DNA of 64,000 nt from Rivularia sp. PCC 7116 (GTDB lineage Bacteria > Cyanobacteriota > Cyanobacteriia > Cyanobacteriales > Nostocaceae): the NCBI RefSeq assembly GCF_000316665.1, contig NC_019678.1:496001-560000 (forward strand). Reading direction: 5' to 3'. Positions 1 through 10,078 of this stretch are shown piece by piece. Each line of letters starts with the position of its first letter. The stretch's first letter is position 1. The position numbers were made by a program, and so were the translations under genes. Below the pieces are notes generated by a model that was not told where the DNA came from, searched no databases, and worked only from the letters and a program-made list of their open reading frames with translations.

Positions 1-1199
1 GGGAAGTACTCCAAGCGGTGAAGCGCCAAGGCGATAAAGCGGTATTACATTACACGGCCGAATTTGATCGTCAAATCCTTAATGCTGAAGAATTACGAGT
101 AACCAAGTCGGAATTCGATGAAGCTTACAAAAATATTTCTAAGGATTTGTTAGAAGGAATTAAACTGGCTAGTTCAAAGATTGAAGCATTTCATCGACAG
201 CGAGTTCCTAAAAGTTGGGTCAACTTCGGTGACGATGAAGTAGTTCTAGGTAAAAGATATACTCCTGTAGATACTGCGGGTTTATATGTACCGGGTGGTC
301 GAGCTTCATATCCTAGCACCGTACTAATGAACGGGATTCCAGCAAAAGTAGCAGGAGTCCCGCGTCGAGTTATGGTTACGCCGCCAGGAAGTGAGAAGGG
401 AATCAATCCGGCAGTATTAGTAGCTGCAAAAGAAGCCGGAATCGAAGAAATTTATCGTATTGGCGGAGCGCAAGCAATCGGCGCTTTAGCTTACGGAACT
501 CAAACGATTCCCAAAGTTGATGTTATAACTGGACCTGGAAATGTTTACGTAACCTTAGCAAAAAAGTTAGTTTACGGAACTGTCGGCATTGACTCCCTAG
601 CTGGACCAAGCGAAGTCTTAATTATTGCTGATGAAACAGCAAATCCCATACACATTGCCACAGATTTATTAGCTCAGGCAGAACACGATCCAATGGCAGC
701 AGCTATACTATTGACTACCGATGCTGCTTTAGCCAAGGATGTAAAGGTAGCCTTAGAAAGACAATTAGTTGACCACCCGAAGCGATTAAATACGGAAAAA
801 GCTATAGCTCATTACGGTTTGGTGGTAATCGTAGAATCCTTAGAAGTTGCCGCACAATTTTCTAACAAATTTGCTCCAGAACACTTAGAATTAGAAGTAT
901 CCGATCCTTGGGCATTATTACCTTTGATTCTTCATGCTGGAGCTATATTTTTAGGTCATTCTACCCCAGAAGCTGTAGGAGACTATTTAGCAGGTCCCAA
1001 CCATACTTTACCTACTTCTGGTGCAGCTAGATATGCTTCAGCATTAGGAGTTGAAACTTTCTTAAAACACTCTAGTATTATTCAGTACTCGCAAACAGCA
1101 CTAGATAAAGTTGCTGGCGCGATAGATATACTAGCGACTGCTGAAGGCTTACCATCTCACGCTGAATCGGTAAGACGGCGAATACGAACAGAAGGTTAA
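1..1199 (+). CDS. hisD: Histidinol dehydrogenase, 5'-truncated by the window edge
   Basis: HisD oxidises L-histidinol to L-histidine in two NAD-dependent steps, the last reactions of histidine biosynthesis, in the cytoplasm. The reading frame is open to the left edge: the codons before the first GTG (position 18) read EVLQA, which continues the family's N-terminal helix. The true start is therefore outside the window and about 30-40 residues are missing (usual length ~430). Visible motifs are the NAD-binding region TGPGNVYVT, the zinc-ligand stretch LLAQAEHDP, the catalytic Glu-His pair in APEHLEL, GDYLAGPNHTLPT, and a C-terminal FLKHSS histidine. No other his gene is near, as usual in cyanobacteria. 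Identification is firm; only the start is unknown. Confidence 0.97.
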   Translation, partial: EVLQAVKRQGDKAVLHYTAEFDRQILNAEELRVTKSEFDEAYKNISKDLLEGIKLASSKIEAFHRQRVPKSWVNFGDDEVVLGKRYTPVDTAGLYVPGGRASYPSTVLMNGIPAKVAGVPRRVMVTPPGSEKGINPAVLVAAKEAGIEEIYRIGGAQAIGALAYGTQTIPKVDVITGPGNVYVTLAKKLVYGTVGIDSLAGPSEVLIIADETANPIHIATDLLAQAEHDPMAAAILLTTDAALAKDVKVALERQLVDHPKRLNTEKAIAHYGLVVIVESLEVAAQFSNKFAPEHLELEVSDPWALLPLILHAGAIFLGHSTPEAVGDYLAGPNHTLPTSGAARYASALGVETFLKHSSIIQYSQTALDKVAGAIDILATAEGLPSHAESVRRRIRTEG

Positions 1200-1529
1200 G
1201 GTATTAGTCTGTCTTACTAGTTTTAATGTGTTTTATGCAAGTCCACCTCTTGCTTTTTATTCTTCGCTCTTAAGCGAAAGCCCTATAAAACATTGCTTGA
1301 GACGTAGCATTGCTACGTCTCTGCAAGGGTTTGATATTTACTACAGAATGTAAATAAATATAATTCATAGCTTAATGCAGCAAGACCATAGGACTAAAAG
1401 ATAAATAATTTGATATATCACAATACAAAGGAAAGTTTTCTTCCGATAGGCGCACTCTCGTTTGTATCATTCTTGCCTGCACAGTAGTTTGTAGGCAATA
1501 CTTTGGCAATATTAAGTTTTTGCTAAGAT
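1200..1529. other. Intergenic region with one short palindrome
   Basis: About 330 bases between convergent hisD and the DUF760 gene. I see no credible ORF. It contains the palindrome described separately at 1299-1321 and otherwise A+T-rich sequence. Confidence 0.6.
1299..1321. repeat. Short palindromic repeat, GAGACGTAGC arms
   Basis: Perfect inverted repeat with arms GAGACGTAGC and GCTACGTCTC around a 3-base spacer. A second copy of the motif (GAGACGTAG / CTACGTCTC, 5-base spacer) lies at 12807-12829 in another intergenic gap. The sequence fits a dispersed short palindrome. It could act as a bidirectional terminator stem, but there is no adjacent U tract. Confidence 0.7.
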
Positions 1530-1877
1530 TTAAATGTCATTCTTCTGTTCGTTAGCATCAATATCTTGCAAAGAAGTTTCAAAGTTCATCCTTTGTTCGG
1601 CATTGCGTAAAAAATAACCGCTAATCATTGCTGATGCTAATAATTTACCTAAGTTTTCACGATTAGTATTTATATTTACATTAAAATGATCTGAAGGCAA
1701 ACTGCCTAAAAGTCCTATAATATTACGCTCTATTACCCCTAAGACTTCAGGAGAAGCTGGTTTAGATAGCTGAGTGATTGCTTCAGGGCTTAAAGAGCTA
1801 ACATATTGCCATAACAAGTTAGCTGTTTTAGAATCGCCATTAAAAAAATCTGAAGCCCGATTGGATGGATCGCTCAT
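1530..1877 (-). CDS. DUF760 domain protein, function unknown
   Basis: 115 residues, recognisable as the cyanobacterial/plastid DUF760 family. The conserved pattern includes LWQYVSSLSPE, the PASPEVLGVIERNI block, IIGLLGSLPSDHF and LLASAMISGYFLRNAEQR. The family is nearly restricted to cyanobacteria and plants and has no established biochemical role. The protein is soluble with no signal peptide, and its charged C-terminal tail (DANEQKNDI) looks disordered. The ATG start is preceded on the coding strand by AAGGAG, a good Shine-Dalgarno sequence. It is monocistronic, convergent with hisD, and separated from the upstream sigma-factor gene by 315 bases. The family call is confident; the function is unknown. 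Confidence 0.85.
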   Translation of the reverse strand: MSDPSNRASDFFNGDSKTANLLWQYVSSLSPEAITQLSKPASPEVLGVIERNIIGLLGSLPSDHFNVNINTNRENLGKLLASAMISGYFLRNAEQRMNFETSLQDIDANEQKNDI

Positions 1878-2192
1878 ATTTTTACTCCTTATTCTTTTGA
1901 TTAGTATTTATGTATAAAATAAAACTTGCAAATATTATGCTGTATGCTTCACAGAGTCCTGAATCTCAATATTTTATCTGCGTACACCTAATGTAACAAA
2001 CTAACGATAGATTGGAAGTAGGTGTAACCGTACCCTGGAATGGTACTTTTTCACCCTATTAATAAAATCATAGATAATAAATTAAAAGGAAGTAAGTATT
2101 TTTCTTTCAAAATCCTTACTTCCTCGCCAGATAAAATTGGATATAGAATTTTTTTGTCTTTAACTTAGTTTCAATTTTGCACTTTTCTAACT
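1878..2192. other. Intergenic region between DUF760 gene and sigma factor gene
   Basis: Holds the presumed promoter of the DUF760 gene and the terminator of the upstream sigma-factor gene (2083-2124). Nothing else is recognised. Confidence 0.55.
2083..2124 (-). terminator. Rho-independent terminator of the sigma factor gene
   Basis: On the minus strand, arms AGGAAGTAAG and CTTACTTCCT form a perfect 10-bp stem. It is followed by a U-rich tail (TTTTAATTT), about 70 bases after the sigma-factor stop codon. The loop is 18 bases. Confidence 0.75.
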
Positions 2193-3161
2193 TTAACTAG
2201 CTAAATATTCATTCATATCGCCTTTGGCTTTGCGGAGCTTATTTAAAGCTTCTCGCTCAATTTGGCGTACTCGCTCGCGGCTGATATTAAGCTGTTCGCC
2301 TATTTTTACAAGCGTCATTGCTTTTCCATCATTCAAACCAAAGCGCAGAGTTATAACCTGTCGCTGCTGAGGAGTTAGATCCGCTATCAAAGACTCTAAT
2401 TCGTAGGACAAAGAAGACTGCATGACAAAATCTTCTGGAGAAGCATTAGGATCTTCTAACATTTCTCCAAGCTCTGTATCATAATTGTCTCCCAAACGTA
2501 AATCTAATGACAATGGCACGCGAGCCTTTTCTAAATACTCTCGTACCTGTTTGGGAGTCAAATCCAACTCTTGTGCTAATTCAGAAATTGTTGCAGCACG
2601 ACCTAATCTTTGAGATAGTTGACGCTGCGCTTTCTTAATCTTATTCAGTTTCTCAGTAATATGAATCGGTAGACGGATTGTGCGACCTTTTTCAGCGATG
2701 GCACGAGTAATTGCCTGACGAATCCACCAATAAGCATAAGTAGAAAACCTATATCCTTTGCTGGGGTCAAACTTTTCTACACCCCGTTGCATTCCGATAC
2801 TACCTTCTTGAATCAGATCGAGTAAATCAACATTACGTTTAATATATTTTTTCGCAACGGAAACTACAAGCCGTAAATTGGCTTCTACCATTTTGCGTTT
2901 AGCAACTTCGCCTTTTTCTATGGCTTCTTCTAAGTCTTGGGGTTCTAACTTCGCGCGCTCTGCCCACTCATCCAAGGTTGGTTGACGATTGAATTCATTC
3001 GTTAGGGATTCCTTGAGCGATTGCAAAACTGTTGCACGATGTACCTGCTTACCGAAAAGTATTTCTTCCTCATGAGTTAAAAGTGGTACGCGACCAATCT
3101 CACGCAGATAAGTCCGCACGAGGTCTTTAGGTGTCTGAGCGGTCTTCATAGCGCTAGGCAT
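2193..3161 (-). CDS. Group 2 RNA polymerase sigma-70 factor (SigB/SigD type)
   Basis: 322-residue sigma-70 family factor without the long region 1.1 of the primary sigma, so group 2 (non-essential, stress or nutrient-responsive in cyanobacteria). Region 1.2 begins [21 protein letters not shown]. Regions 2.1-2.4 contain [18 protein letters not shown] and [19 protein letters not shown] (the -10-recognition and melting helix). Region 3 has [16 protein letters not shown]. Region 4.2 ends with the helix-turn-helix [20 protein letters not shown]. The frame stays open for 20 more residues upstream. I prefer the ATG at 3161, because the longer N-terminus is hydrophobic and unlike the family. An ATG four codons further in is also possible. 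The exact paralog (SigB, SigC, SigD or SigE) cannot be fixed by eye. Confidence 0.93.
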   Translation of the reverse strand: MPSAMKTAQTPKDLVRTYLREIGRVPLLTHEEEILFGKQVHRATVLQSLKESLTNEFNRQPTLDEWAERAKLEPQDLEEAIEKGEVAKRKMVEANLRLVVSVAKKYIKRNVDLLDLIQEGSIGMQRGVEKFDPSKGYRFSTYAYWWIRQAITRAIAEKGRTIRLPIHITEKLNKIKKAQRQLSQRLGRAATISELAQELDLTPKQVREYLEKARVPLSLDLRLGDNYDTELGEMLEDPNASPEDFVMQSSLSYELESLIADLTPQQRQVITLRFGLNDGKAMTLVKIGEQLNISRERVRQIEREALNKLRKAKGDMNEYLAS

Positions 3162-3751
3162 AAAGGGTAATGAAAATAAGTATTGACGCTTTACAATTAG
3201 ATAGATGCATAAACCGGGCATACCTCAAAAAAGTTAGATAACCCAGATTCTATAGAGTACAATTCCAGCACCCTAGAAACTCGGCATAATGAGTAATTTT
3301 AAGTTTAATTATTTATTGCTAATATTTGCAGTTTCTGAACTTGCTTTACAAGTACCTACAGTTAGATAAAAGGTAGTCAATTAAACATTTGATCTATATT
3401 TTATATTATGAATAAGTGTAACATTTATGAAAAAATCTTGACCACCACTAAATCCTATCTTCTATTGTCGCCTGTATTACCGGCAAATAAACTTAAAATT
3501 TTCCTAAAGAATGTCTACCAATTTTGAACTTTAGAAGTTTTTATATTAATTTGAGTAGCATTATTCTATATAGAAATGGTAAGCATAAATTTTGTTGGTT
3601 AATTTTGTTGATTATTTTAACTCGTGCATCACGAAATCCTATGTAAGAAGTGGGGGAAGCAGAGGAAGAAGATTCTGTGTTTTGGCGAGATAATTCCAAA
3701 TATCTCAATATCTTTCAAGCCCTCTGCTTCCTCTACTCAGTGAAAAGTTGT
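3162..3751. other. Intergenic region upstream of sigma factor gene and downstream of carB
   Basis: About 590 A+T-rich bases. It must contain the sigma-factor promoter near its left end. GGAAGCAGAGG (3655-3665) and CCTCTGCTTCC (3721-3731) are inverted copies 55 bases apart, just downstream of carB. They could form a long stem but lack a clear U tract. No ORF is supported. Confidence 0.5.
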
Positions 3752-6700
3752 TTATCGCACCAAGCAGTAATCCTGAATCAACTTAACATCGAGGTTGGTA
3801 TTTTGTAGCGAGCGGATGGCAGCAAGAGTTGCTTTTGCCCCTGCAATAGTTGTTAAAATTGGTATTTTGTAGGATAGTGCCATACGTCGGATTAATCTAC
3901 CATCACTTTGAGCTTCTTGACCGGAAGGTGTGTTAATAATTAGTTGAATTTGACGATTTTTGATCGCATCGACAACATGGGGACGACCTTCATGAAGTTT
4001 TAGAATTGGATCTATATTTAATCCATTTTCTTGAAGTACTCGCCGAGTTCCGCTTGTTGCCATTACGGAAAATCCTAATTGGATAAATTCTTTGACTACC
4101 GCAATCGCAGCAGCTTTGTCACGATCGTTCATCGATACAAATACCGTACCGCTCAAAGGTAAATGCTCTCCTGCTGCCATTTCAGCTTTGGCATAGGCTT
4201 TGCCAAAATCACTGTCTATGCCCATTACTTCGCCGGTTGAACGCATTTCGGGTCCTAAGATGGTATCCGTACCAGGAAATTTATTGAATGGTAAAACCGC
4301 TTCTTTAACAGCAATATGTGATGGTATTACTTCTTTGGTAAATCCTAGTTCTTCTAGAGTTTTACCTGACATAATCAAAGATGCTAATTTGGCGATAGGT
4401 ACGCCGGTTGCTTTGGAAACGAAAGGTACGGTACGAGAAGCGCGAGGGTTAGCTTCTAAAATATAAACTTGAGGAGAATAGCTTTGAACACCTGCAATTG
4501 CAAACTGAACGTTCATTAATCCGACAACTTTTAAAGCTTGTGCGAGCTTAATAGTAGAAGTTCTAATTTGTTCGAGAATTGCTTGGGGTAAAGAAATTGC
4601 AGGCAGCGCACAAGCTGAATCTCCAGAGTGAATTCCTGCTTGTTCAATATGTTCCATAATGCCACCAATGACGACTTTACCCGTGCTGTCGGCAATTGCA
4701 TCCACATCCACTTCTGTTGCATTTTCCAAAAACTTATCTATTAATATCGGATGCTCTGGTTCTACCTGTACGGCAAAAGTCATGTAACGTTCTAATTCTG
4801 CATCCGAGTAAACTATTTCCATCGCTCTTCCACCCAATACGTAGCTAGGACGTACCACAACCGGATAACCTATACGTTTGGCAACAATCAAAGCATCTTC
4901 ATAGGTTCTAGCAATACCGTTGGGTGGTTGAGTTATATCCAATTCTTGAAGAATTTTTTCAAATCTTTCTCTGTCTTCAGCGGTATCTATGGAATCGGGA
5001 GAAGTTCCCCAGATTTGAGTTTGTGGAGAATTAGATGCCTGTAAATATTCCTGCAAAGGCAAAGCTAACTTTAAAGGAGTTTGTCCTCCAAATTGAACGA
5101 TTATTCCTACCGGATTCTCAGCTTCAATGATATTAAGGACATCTTCCTTGGTTAAAGGTTCAAAATACAGGCGATCGCTGGTGTCGTAATCCGTAGAAAC
5201 AGTTTCAGGATTGGAGTTAACCATTATTGTCTCATAACCCGCATCTTTGAGAGCATAAGCAGCGTGACAACAGCAATAATCAAATTCAATCCCCTGTCCG
5301 ATACGATTAGGTCCGCCACCCAAAATCATCACCTTGGGTTTGTCGCTTGCTATTACCTCGCTTTCTTCTTCGTAACTAGAATAATGGTAGGGAGTAAAAG
5401 CTTCAAACTCTGCCGCACATGTATCTACAGTTTTATAAACTGGGATAATCCCTAATTGCTTACGCTTTTCTCGAACTTCATCTTCGGTAGTTTTAGTTGC
5501 AAAAGCAATTTGCTTATCGCTAAAACCATATTGTTTAATTTCATGCAACTGCTCTTTTGTCAACTGCTGTAAAGAATTTCGCTTGATAAATTTTTCTACA
5601 TCCAGCAATTGTTGCATCTTATCTAAAAACCAGGGGTCAATTCCAGTCAGTTCGTAGATTTCCTCAATGCTAATTTTGAGTTGCATTGCGTGACGCACGG
5701 CGAAAATCCGCTCTGGATTTGGAGTTCGTAATTGAGCGCGGATTTGTTCCCCGGATGGCAATTTTTCATGGCGATCGCATCCCCAACCAGCACGTCCAGT
5801 TTCAAGGGAGCGCAAAGCTTTTTGAAAAGACTCGTTAAATGTACGACCAATTGCCATTGCTTCCCCTACGGACTTCATTTGAGTCGTCAGCACTGAGGAA
5901 GAGCCGGGAAATTTTTCAAAAGCAAATCGGGGAACTTTAGTAACCACATAATCGATGGTTGGTTCAAAGGATGCAGGGGTTTCTTTGGTAATATCGTTCT
6001 TGATTTCGTTCAAACTATAACCAACAGCCAATTTCGCCGCAATTTTAGCTATGGGAAAACCGGTTGCTTTACTCGCTAAAGCCGAACTGCGCGAAACACG
6101 GGGGTTCATTTCAATTACAACAACTTCCCCAGTCATCGGATTGACAGCAAATTGAATATTAGAACCCCCAGTTTCTACACCAATTTCGCGGATTATTTTA
6201 ATCGCAATATCCCGCAAGCGCTGATACTCTTTATCAGTAAGAGTTTGTGCGGGAGCAACAGTAATAGAATCTCCCGTATGAATTCCCATTGGATCGATAT
6301 TTTCAATCGAGCAGATAATCACCACATTATCTGCTAAATCGCGCATTACTTCTAATTCGTATTCCTTCCAACCCAACAAAGATTGATCGATAAGAATTTG
6401 CGATACGGGTGAAGCATCAATACCAGCTTGCGCCATTTGTTCAAATTCTTCTTGATTATAAGCAATACCGCCACCTGTTCCGCCCATAGTAAAACCTGGG
6501 CGGATAATCAACGGATAGCTGCCAATATTTCTAGCTATTACCCTAGCTTCCTCCAAAGACGAGGCTGTACCACTAGGGCAGATTGCAACGTCAATTCGTG
6601 CCATTGCATCGCTAAATAGCTGTCTGTCTTCAGCTTTTTCAATAGCTGCTAATTTTGCCCCAATCAACTCAACACTGTATTTATCTAAAACACCATTTTT

Positions 6701-7009
6701 TGCCAAAGCTACAGCTATGTTGAGAGCAGTTTGTCCTCCCATCGTAGGCAGTAAAGCATCAGGACGCTCTTTTTCAATGACTTTTTCTACTAATTCCGGG
6801 GTTAGTGGCTCAATATAAGTACGGTCAGCCGTTTCTGGATCGGTCATAATTGTTGCTGGGTTAGAATTAACCAACACAACTTCGTAACCTTCTTCCTGCA
6901 AAGATTTACAGGCTTGGGTTCCAGAATAATCGAACTCACATGCTTGTCCAATAATTATTGGACCAGAACCTAATAATAATATTTTTTGAAGGTCTTGACG
7001 ACGGGGCAT
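3752..7009 (-). CDS. carB: Carbamoyl-phosphate synthase large subunit
   Basis: Full-length CarB (1085 residues, family ~1070-1100). It makes carbamoyl phosphate from bicarbonate, ATP and ammonia, the ammonia being supplied by the CarA glutaminase subunit, and so feeds pyrimidine and arginine synthesis. Two homologous ATP-grasp halves are visible. The first begins [20 protein letters not shown] and contains [12 protein letters not shown] and [18 protein letters not shown]. The second begins [20 protein letters not shown] and contains [12 protein letters not shown] and [18 protein letters not shown]. The C-terminal ~140 residues form the MGS-like allosteric domain ([19 protein letters not shown]). 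carA is not in the window, as is common in cyanobacteria. The start is the ATG before [15 protein letters not shown], the usual N-terminus. Confidence 0.98.
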   Translation of the reverse strand: MPRRQDLQKILLLGSGPIIIGQACEFDYSGTQACKSLQEEGYEVVLVNSNPATIMTDPETADRTYIEPLTPELVEKVIEKERPDALLPTMGGQTALNIAVALAKNGVLDKYSVELIGAKLAAIEKAEDRQLFSDAMARIDVAICPSGTASSLEEARVIARNIGSYPLIIRPGFTMGGTGGGIAYNQEEFEQMAQAGIDASPVSQILIDQSLLGWKEYELEVMRDLADNVVIICSIENIDPMGIHTGDSITVAPAQTLTDKEYQRLRDIAIKIIREIGVETGGSNIQFAVNPMTGEVVVIEMNPRVSRSSALASKATGFPIAKIAAKLAVGYSLNEIKNDITKETPASFEPTIDYVVTKVPRFAFEKFPGSSSVLTTQMKSVGEAMAIGRTFNESFQKALRSLETGRAGWGCDRHEKLPSGEQIRAQLRTPNPERIFAVRHAMQLKISIEEIYELTGIDPWFLDKMQQLLDVEKFIKRNSLQQLTKEQLHEIKQYGFSDKQIAFATKTTEDEVREKRKQLGIIPVYKTVDTCAAEFEAFTPYHYSSYEEESEVIASDKPKVMILGGGPNRIGQGIEFDYCCCHAAYALKDAGYETIMVNSNPETVSTDYDTSDRLYFEPLTKEDVLNIIEAENPVGIIVQFGGQTPLKLALPLQEYLQASNSPQTQIWGTSPDSIDTAEDRERFEKILQELDITQPPNGIARTYEDALIVAKRIGYPVVVRPSYVLGGRAMEIVYSDAELERYMTFAVQVEPEHPILIDKFLENATEVDVDAIADSTGKVVIGGIMEHIEQAGIHSGDSACALPAISLPQAILEQIRTSTIKLAQALKVVGLMNVQFAIAGVQSYSPQVYILEANPRASRTVPFVSKATGVPIAKLASLIMSGKTLEELGFTKEVIPSHIAVKEAVLPFNKFPGTDTILGPEMRSTGEVMGIDSDFGKAYAKAEMAAGEHLPLSGTVFVSMNDRDKAAAIAVVKEFIQLGFSVMATSGTRRVLQENGLNIDPILKLHEGRPHVVDAIKNRQIQLIINTPSGQEAQSDGRLIRRMALSYKIPILTTIAGAKATLAAIRSLQNTNLDVKLIQDYCLVR

Positions 7010-7414
7010 AGTTTTTGCCTTTAAATACGAGGATATGAATCCCGATCATTTTAAGTTCTTTACTGACCATTTATGCTGTTTATTATCAAGGTTTGTTGTT
7101 TCGATGACAAAATATTAAGGTATATATCCCCAACCTTAGTAAAAAAAATGTCTGACTCCACATCCCTGACTGGCTTTATAGGCTGTACTATTTATTACTC
7201 ACTCTTCCAAAAATCATTCGATAATACATTTTTACTAAAAACGATGAAATATACAATTTGCCTAATATTACATTAAAGGTAATTAAGGAATTAACACTAA
7301 TAAGCAGCTACCTGAATTATTACTAATTAAATTTAACTAATCAAAAAAAATTTTAACTTATATAAACTGAATCATAATCTTATTGACTAGATTCTAACTG
7401 TTTAATTAAATAAC

Positions 7415-7433
7415 AATGATAATAATTATCATT
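7415..7433. promoter_or_regulatory. Fur-type operator (perfect 9-1-9 inverted repeat)
   Basis: The 19 bases AATGATAATAATTATCATT are a perfect inverted repeat (AATGATAAT, central A, ATTATCATT). They closely resemble the ferric-uptake-regulator consensus built from GATAAT/ATTATC units. The site sits about 400 bases upstream of carB and downstream of the dps terminator, so its target is not obvious. The motif match is direct; binding by FurA is inference. Confidence 0.6.
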
Positions 7434-7506
7434 TACTAGATAAAGTTTAAACAATATATATAAATAATACTTAGAGTGATAATAATAAATTACTTGGGTA
7501 CACAAT

Positions 7507-7544
7507 TAAAAATGGCAGAGAAATAATGATGCTTTCTCTGCCAT
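7507..7544 (-). terminator. Rho-independent terminator of dps
   Basis: On the minus strand, ATGGCAGAGAAA and TTTCTCTGCCAT form a perfect 12-bp stem with a 9-base loop, followed directly by TTTTTAATT. It lies about 75 bases after the dps stop codon. Confidence 0.85.
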
Positions 7545-7616
7545 GAATTAAATTTTGAGTTATATGGTTAGTTTTCTTTAATAGGAAAGCAGGCAAAGCT
7601 GTTTCAAAAAAGAATT

Positions 7617-8171
7617 TTAATTACGAGCAGACTGAACAAATCCTAAAGTTAAGCTATCTTTAGCTAGAAAATGAGATAAATGATAGGCACGTTCCTCAGT
7701 CTTGAGAAGAATTTGCTCGTACAAGTGTCGTGTTGCTCTATCGCCTAAGCTCTCAGCCTGAGTAGCTTGACGACGAATGACCCCAATCATTGCTTGCTCG
7801 GCTTTCAAGTCGTTTTCTATCATTTGACGACAAGAATAGATACCGTCGGATTCTTGTTCAAAGCAGCATAGTTCTGCCAATTTACTGAAGGAAGCAACAG
7901 GTACGCCACCAAGTCCATTCAAGCGCTCTCCAATTTCATGGATATGTTCCTGTACTTCTCCATAGCAATCATTAAAAAAGTCGTGCAGCGAATAAAATTC
8001 TGAACCTTCTACAACAAAATGATGCTTTTGGTACTGTATATAGAGTGCTTGAAAGCTAGCTAATACAACGTTAAACCCTTCACAAACTGGCTCGGTAACG
8101 CTCTTATCAAGTAAGACTGGATTGTCATAAACTTGACCAAAATTTTGTAATAAAGTTTGTGTGTCAGCCAT
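7617..8171 (-). CDS. dps: Dps family ferritin-like DNA-protection protein
   Basis: 184 residues with the Dps/ferritin four-helix signature. [18 protein letters not shown] followed by [15 protein letters not shown] gives the His, Asp and Glu residues of the inter-subunit ferroxidase site. The usual Trp of this motif (HWNVRG) is replaced here by FVVEG. The family forms 12-subunit shells that oxidise Fe(II) with peroxide and store iron, and some members bind DNA. The N-terminus has no Lys-rich tail, so DNA binding is uncertain. A strong terminator follows. A Fur-type box lies downstream of that terminator rather than in the presumed dps promoter. The start ATG has AGGAGAACA upstream on the coding strand. 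Cyanobacteria carry several Dps paralogs and I cannot say which one this is. Confidence 0.9.
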   Translation of the reverse strand: MADTQTLLQNFGQVYDNPVLLDKSVTEPVCEGFNVVLASFQALYIQYQKHHFVVEGSEFYSLHDFFNDCYGEVQEHIHEIGERLNGLGGVPVASFSKLAELCCFEQESDGIYSCRQMIENDLKAEQAMIGVIRRQATQAESLGDRATRHLYEQILLKTEERAYHLSHFLAKDSLTLGFVQSARN

Positions 8172-8803
8172 TGTTCTCCTCTCTTATGATCTCTGAATAG
8201 CAGTCTAATTTGCTAACTGCTTAATATTTATATCTTAACATCATAAAACATAAATTTTTTCTGTCAAATCTTATATATTTTTGATTTTTTGAGTTCAATC
8301 TTTTATTAATTTTTACTAGCTATAAATAGATTTTTCCATTCGCTATTGACATCTTTTTTCTAAATCGCACCACTATTTTGTCAAAGCTGCCTTTATTAGC
8401 AGGAGACTAAAAACCTGTATATACCAATACAAACTGACTTTCTTTGGAACAATTTAGACTAATGCCATCCAAACAAAGATCTAATAGAAATGCTTATAGA
8501 TAAAATTTGCGAAAAACTTATTCTAAGATAGCTAGTATTTTTCTTTATTGAAGCCAAATTGGCAGATTTTATTAAAACCGGATGTGAAGAGATGGAGAAG
8601 GTGATAAGGGAAGAACTTTTTTGATATCACTTCATCATTCCTGACTGTTCGCTGTTAACCGATAGCTGGTAGCTAAAGATAAAGTTTTTATTTTTTTTTG
8701 AAAATTACTGAGAAATGTTTGCATCTAACATATAATTGTAAAGGCATCTGGGTTGCAAAGTTGAAGCGCTATTGCTATCCAGCTACTGCGAGTTTATTGC
8801 ACT
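8172..8803. other. Intergenic region between divergent dps and small conserved gene
   Basis: About 630 A+T-rich bases that must hold promoters for two divergent transcripts. I see no ORF with a plausible start, no Fur-like palindrome close to dps, and no RNA gene. Confidence 0.5.
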
Positions 8804-9076
8804 TTGAGGGTATTAATCTTGAAATCGTTTGATTCGCGATCGCAGACAAAACACGTTGTTGAGGTGAATTGGGCAGACCGTTGGCAAGTCTATCAACGGT
8901 TGCAGGAACTAAATATTCCTTCTTGGTGTACTAGTAATCAACCTTTAACAGTTGAAATTGCGAATACCGAAGCTGCAATCCAACTTTGGAGCGTGATGCG
9001 ACAGCTTAATGCTTCCCGTCAAGACCTAATTTGTACTCTCAAGAAGTGCTTAAATTATCGTCCTGGGCATACGTAA
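8804..9076 (+). CDS. Small conserved cyanobacterial protein of unknown function
   Basis: Up to 90 residues, resembling a short family conserved in Nostocales (my recollection; the exact family name is not certain). The core KSFDSRSQTKHVVEVNWADR is followed by WQVYQRLQELNIP and a C-terminal helical part. It is soluble, with no signal peptide or metal motif beyond two isolated Cys. No ATG is available in frame. The candidate starts are TTG at 8804 and TTG at 8819 (giving MKSFDSRSQ), both without a strong ribosome-binding site, so the start is unresolved. A HIP1 octamer (8836-8843) lies inside the gene. The next gene starts 120 bases downstream on the same strand. Function unknown. Confidence 0.7.
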   Translation: MRVLILKSFDSRSQTKHVVEVNWADRWQVYQRLQELNIPSWCTSNQPLTVEIANTEAAIQLWSVMRQLNASRQDLICTLKKCLNYRPGHT

Positions 9077-9195
9077 TTAGTTCAATATTTTAATACTATC
9101 CTTCTAGTTAAAGGGTCATCTGAGGCGTAAATCTTAGTAAATCCTTATCGTTGAGTTTGCTTTGCATCAGTTATTGTAAGGAATAATTAAAGACA

Positions 9196-9834
9196 ATGGG
9201 AAAATCTCATCGTACAGAAACATCGGAATTTTGTCTGCAAGGGCGATTTTTAGATTTTGTAATCAAAGATGGTTATAAACTCAGAGGCTTACTGCTAGAA
9301 ACTGCTGAAGGCGAACGCTATATAAAATTAGCGAAGCATTTGAGGCATTCTTTCGATTTACGTTTACCACCCGGAAGCTGGTTGCAGGTTGTAGGTGAAA
9401 AGAAGTACGACACCAAAACTGGTGAGGTTAAATTAAAAGCCGAGCGAGTTATGGCTGCTCGGCAAGAAGCAGAAATTAGACAAGAGGCACTTGCAATACC
9501 TTCTGAGAAAAAGAAAGAAAAATCCGCGAAACCTCCCAAAGCCAATACTATATTAGTGTGCCAAAAATCTAGCTGTATGAAGCGTGGTGGTAAAAAGCTG
9601 TGTCAGGCTTTAGCTGCTTCTATCAGCGAACGTGGTTTAGAAGACCAAGTTACGATTAAAGGTACCGGCTGCATGAAGAAATGTAAAGCTGGCCCTAACT
9701 TGATAATGCCAGATAAAACTCGCTACACCAAAATTCAGGCAGAACAAGTATCCACTTTGATGGATAAGCATTTTGGTCCTAAAGAACAAGTAGAAATTAC
9801 GATACCAGAAGTTGTAGATGTAAACAGAAAGTAA
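9196..9834 (+). CDS. (2Fe-2S) thioredoxin-like ferredoxin domain protein
   Basis: 212 residues in two parts. Residues ~10-90 form a small beta-rich domain (GRFLDFVIKDGYKLRGLLLE, LPPGSWLQVVGEKKYD). After a Lys-rich linker (~103-116) comes a thioredoxin-like [2Fe-2S] ferredoxin domain with four cysteines in the expected spacing: CQKSSC then GCMKKC. This is the NuoE/Shethna-type fold seen in many cyanobacterial proteins annotated (2Fe-2S) ferredoxin domain-containing. Its partner is unknown. The ATG start is preceded by AAGGAATAATTAAAGACA, an acceptable ribosome-binding site. The gene ends before a strong hairpin shared with convergent uvrB. Confidence 0.85.
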   Translation: MGKSHRTETSEFCLQGRFLDFVIKDGYKLRGLLLETAEGERYIKLAKHLRHSFDLRLPPGSWLQVVGEKKYDTKTGEVKLKAERVMAARQEAEIRQEALAIPSEKKKEKSAKPPKANTILVCQKSSCMKRGGKKLCQALAASISERGLEDQVTIKGTGCMKKCKAGPNLIMPDKTRYTKIQAEQVSTLMDKHFGPKEQVEITIPEVVDVNRK

Positions 9835-9921
9835 ACTGGATAACATTTAATGCAATAATTTGCTAAGAAGCTTGCAGCTAATGTTTTTAATATCTCTGTA
9901 TTTCTTGATAAGTATTTTCAA

Positions 9922-9962
9922 CTACAAAAACCCGGCTTGCCTTGCAAACCGAGTTTTTGTAG
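9922..9962 (-). terminator. Terminator hairpin between the ferredoxin-domain gene and uvrB
   Basis: Two 18-base arms (9922-9939 and 9945-9962) pair around a 5-base loop. On the minus strand the two non-identical positions become G-U pairs, so the stem is complete. It sits 115 bases after the uvrB stop codon and also downstream of the convergent gene, so it may serve both. The run of U lies inside the stem (GTTTTTGTAG). Confidence 0.7.
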
Positions 9963-10078
9963 TTTTATAGTGGTTTATCCAGAAGTCATACTCGCGAAAA
10001 ATCAATCATCTATGATAAGAATAGCCATCTTTGTGGTTTAACTCATGACTGTCCCAGTGCTCGACAAAACATTTCCCT

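Larger units (their letters stand above)
7010..7616. other. Intergenic region carB-dps with Fur-type box and dps terminator
   Basis: About 600 very A+T-rich bases. It contains the palindromic Fur-type box at 7415-7433, a partial second array of GATAAT-like half-sites around 7470-7490, and the dps terminator at 7507-7544. A 67-codon plus-strand frame at 7073-7276 has no ribosome-binding site and no family features, so I do not call it a gene. Confidence 0.6.

Noticed and set aside
3655-3731. Inverted GGAAGCAGAGG/CCTCTGCTTCC pair as the carB terminator
   Set aside because: The loop is 55 bases and no clear U tract follows on the minus strand, so I mention it only in the intergenic note.
7073-7276. 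67-codon plus-strand frame between carB and dps
   Set aside because: No ribosome-binding site, unusual composition, no recognisable motif, and located in A+T-rich intergenic DNA.
8836-8843. GCGATCGC octamers as regulatory sites
   Set aside because: HIP1 octamers are abundant throughout cyanobacterial genomes and occur in many genes here, so they are not informative locally.
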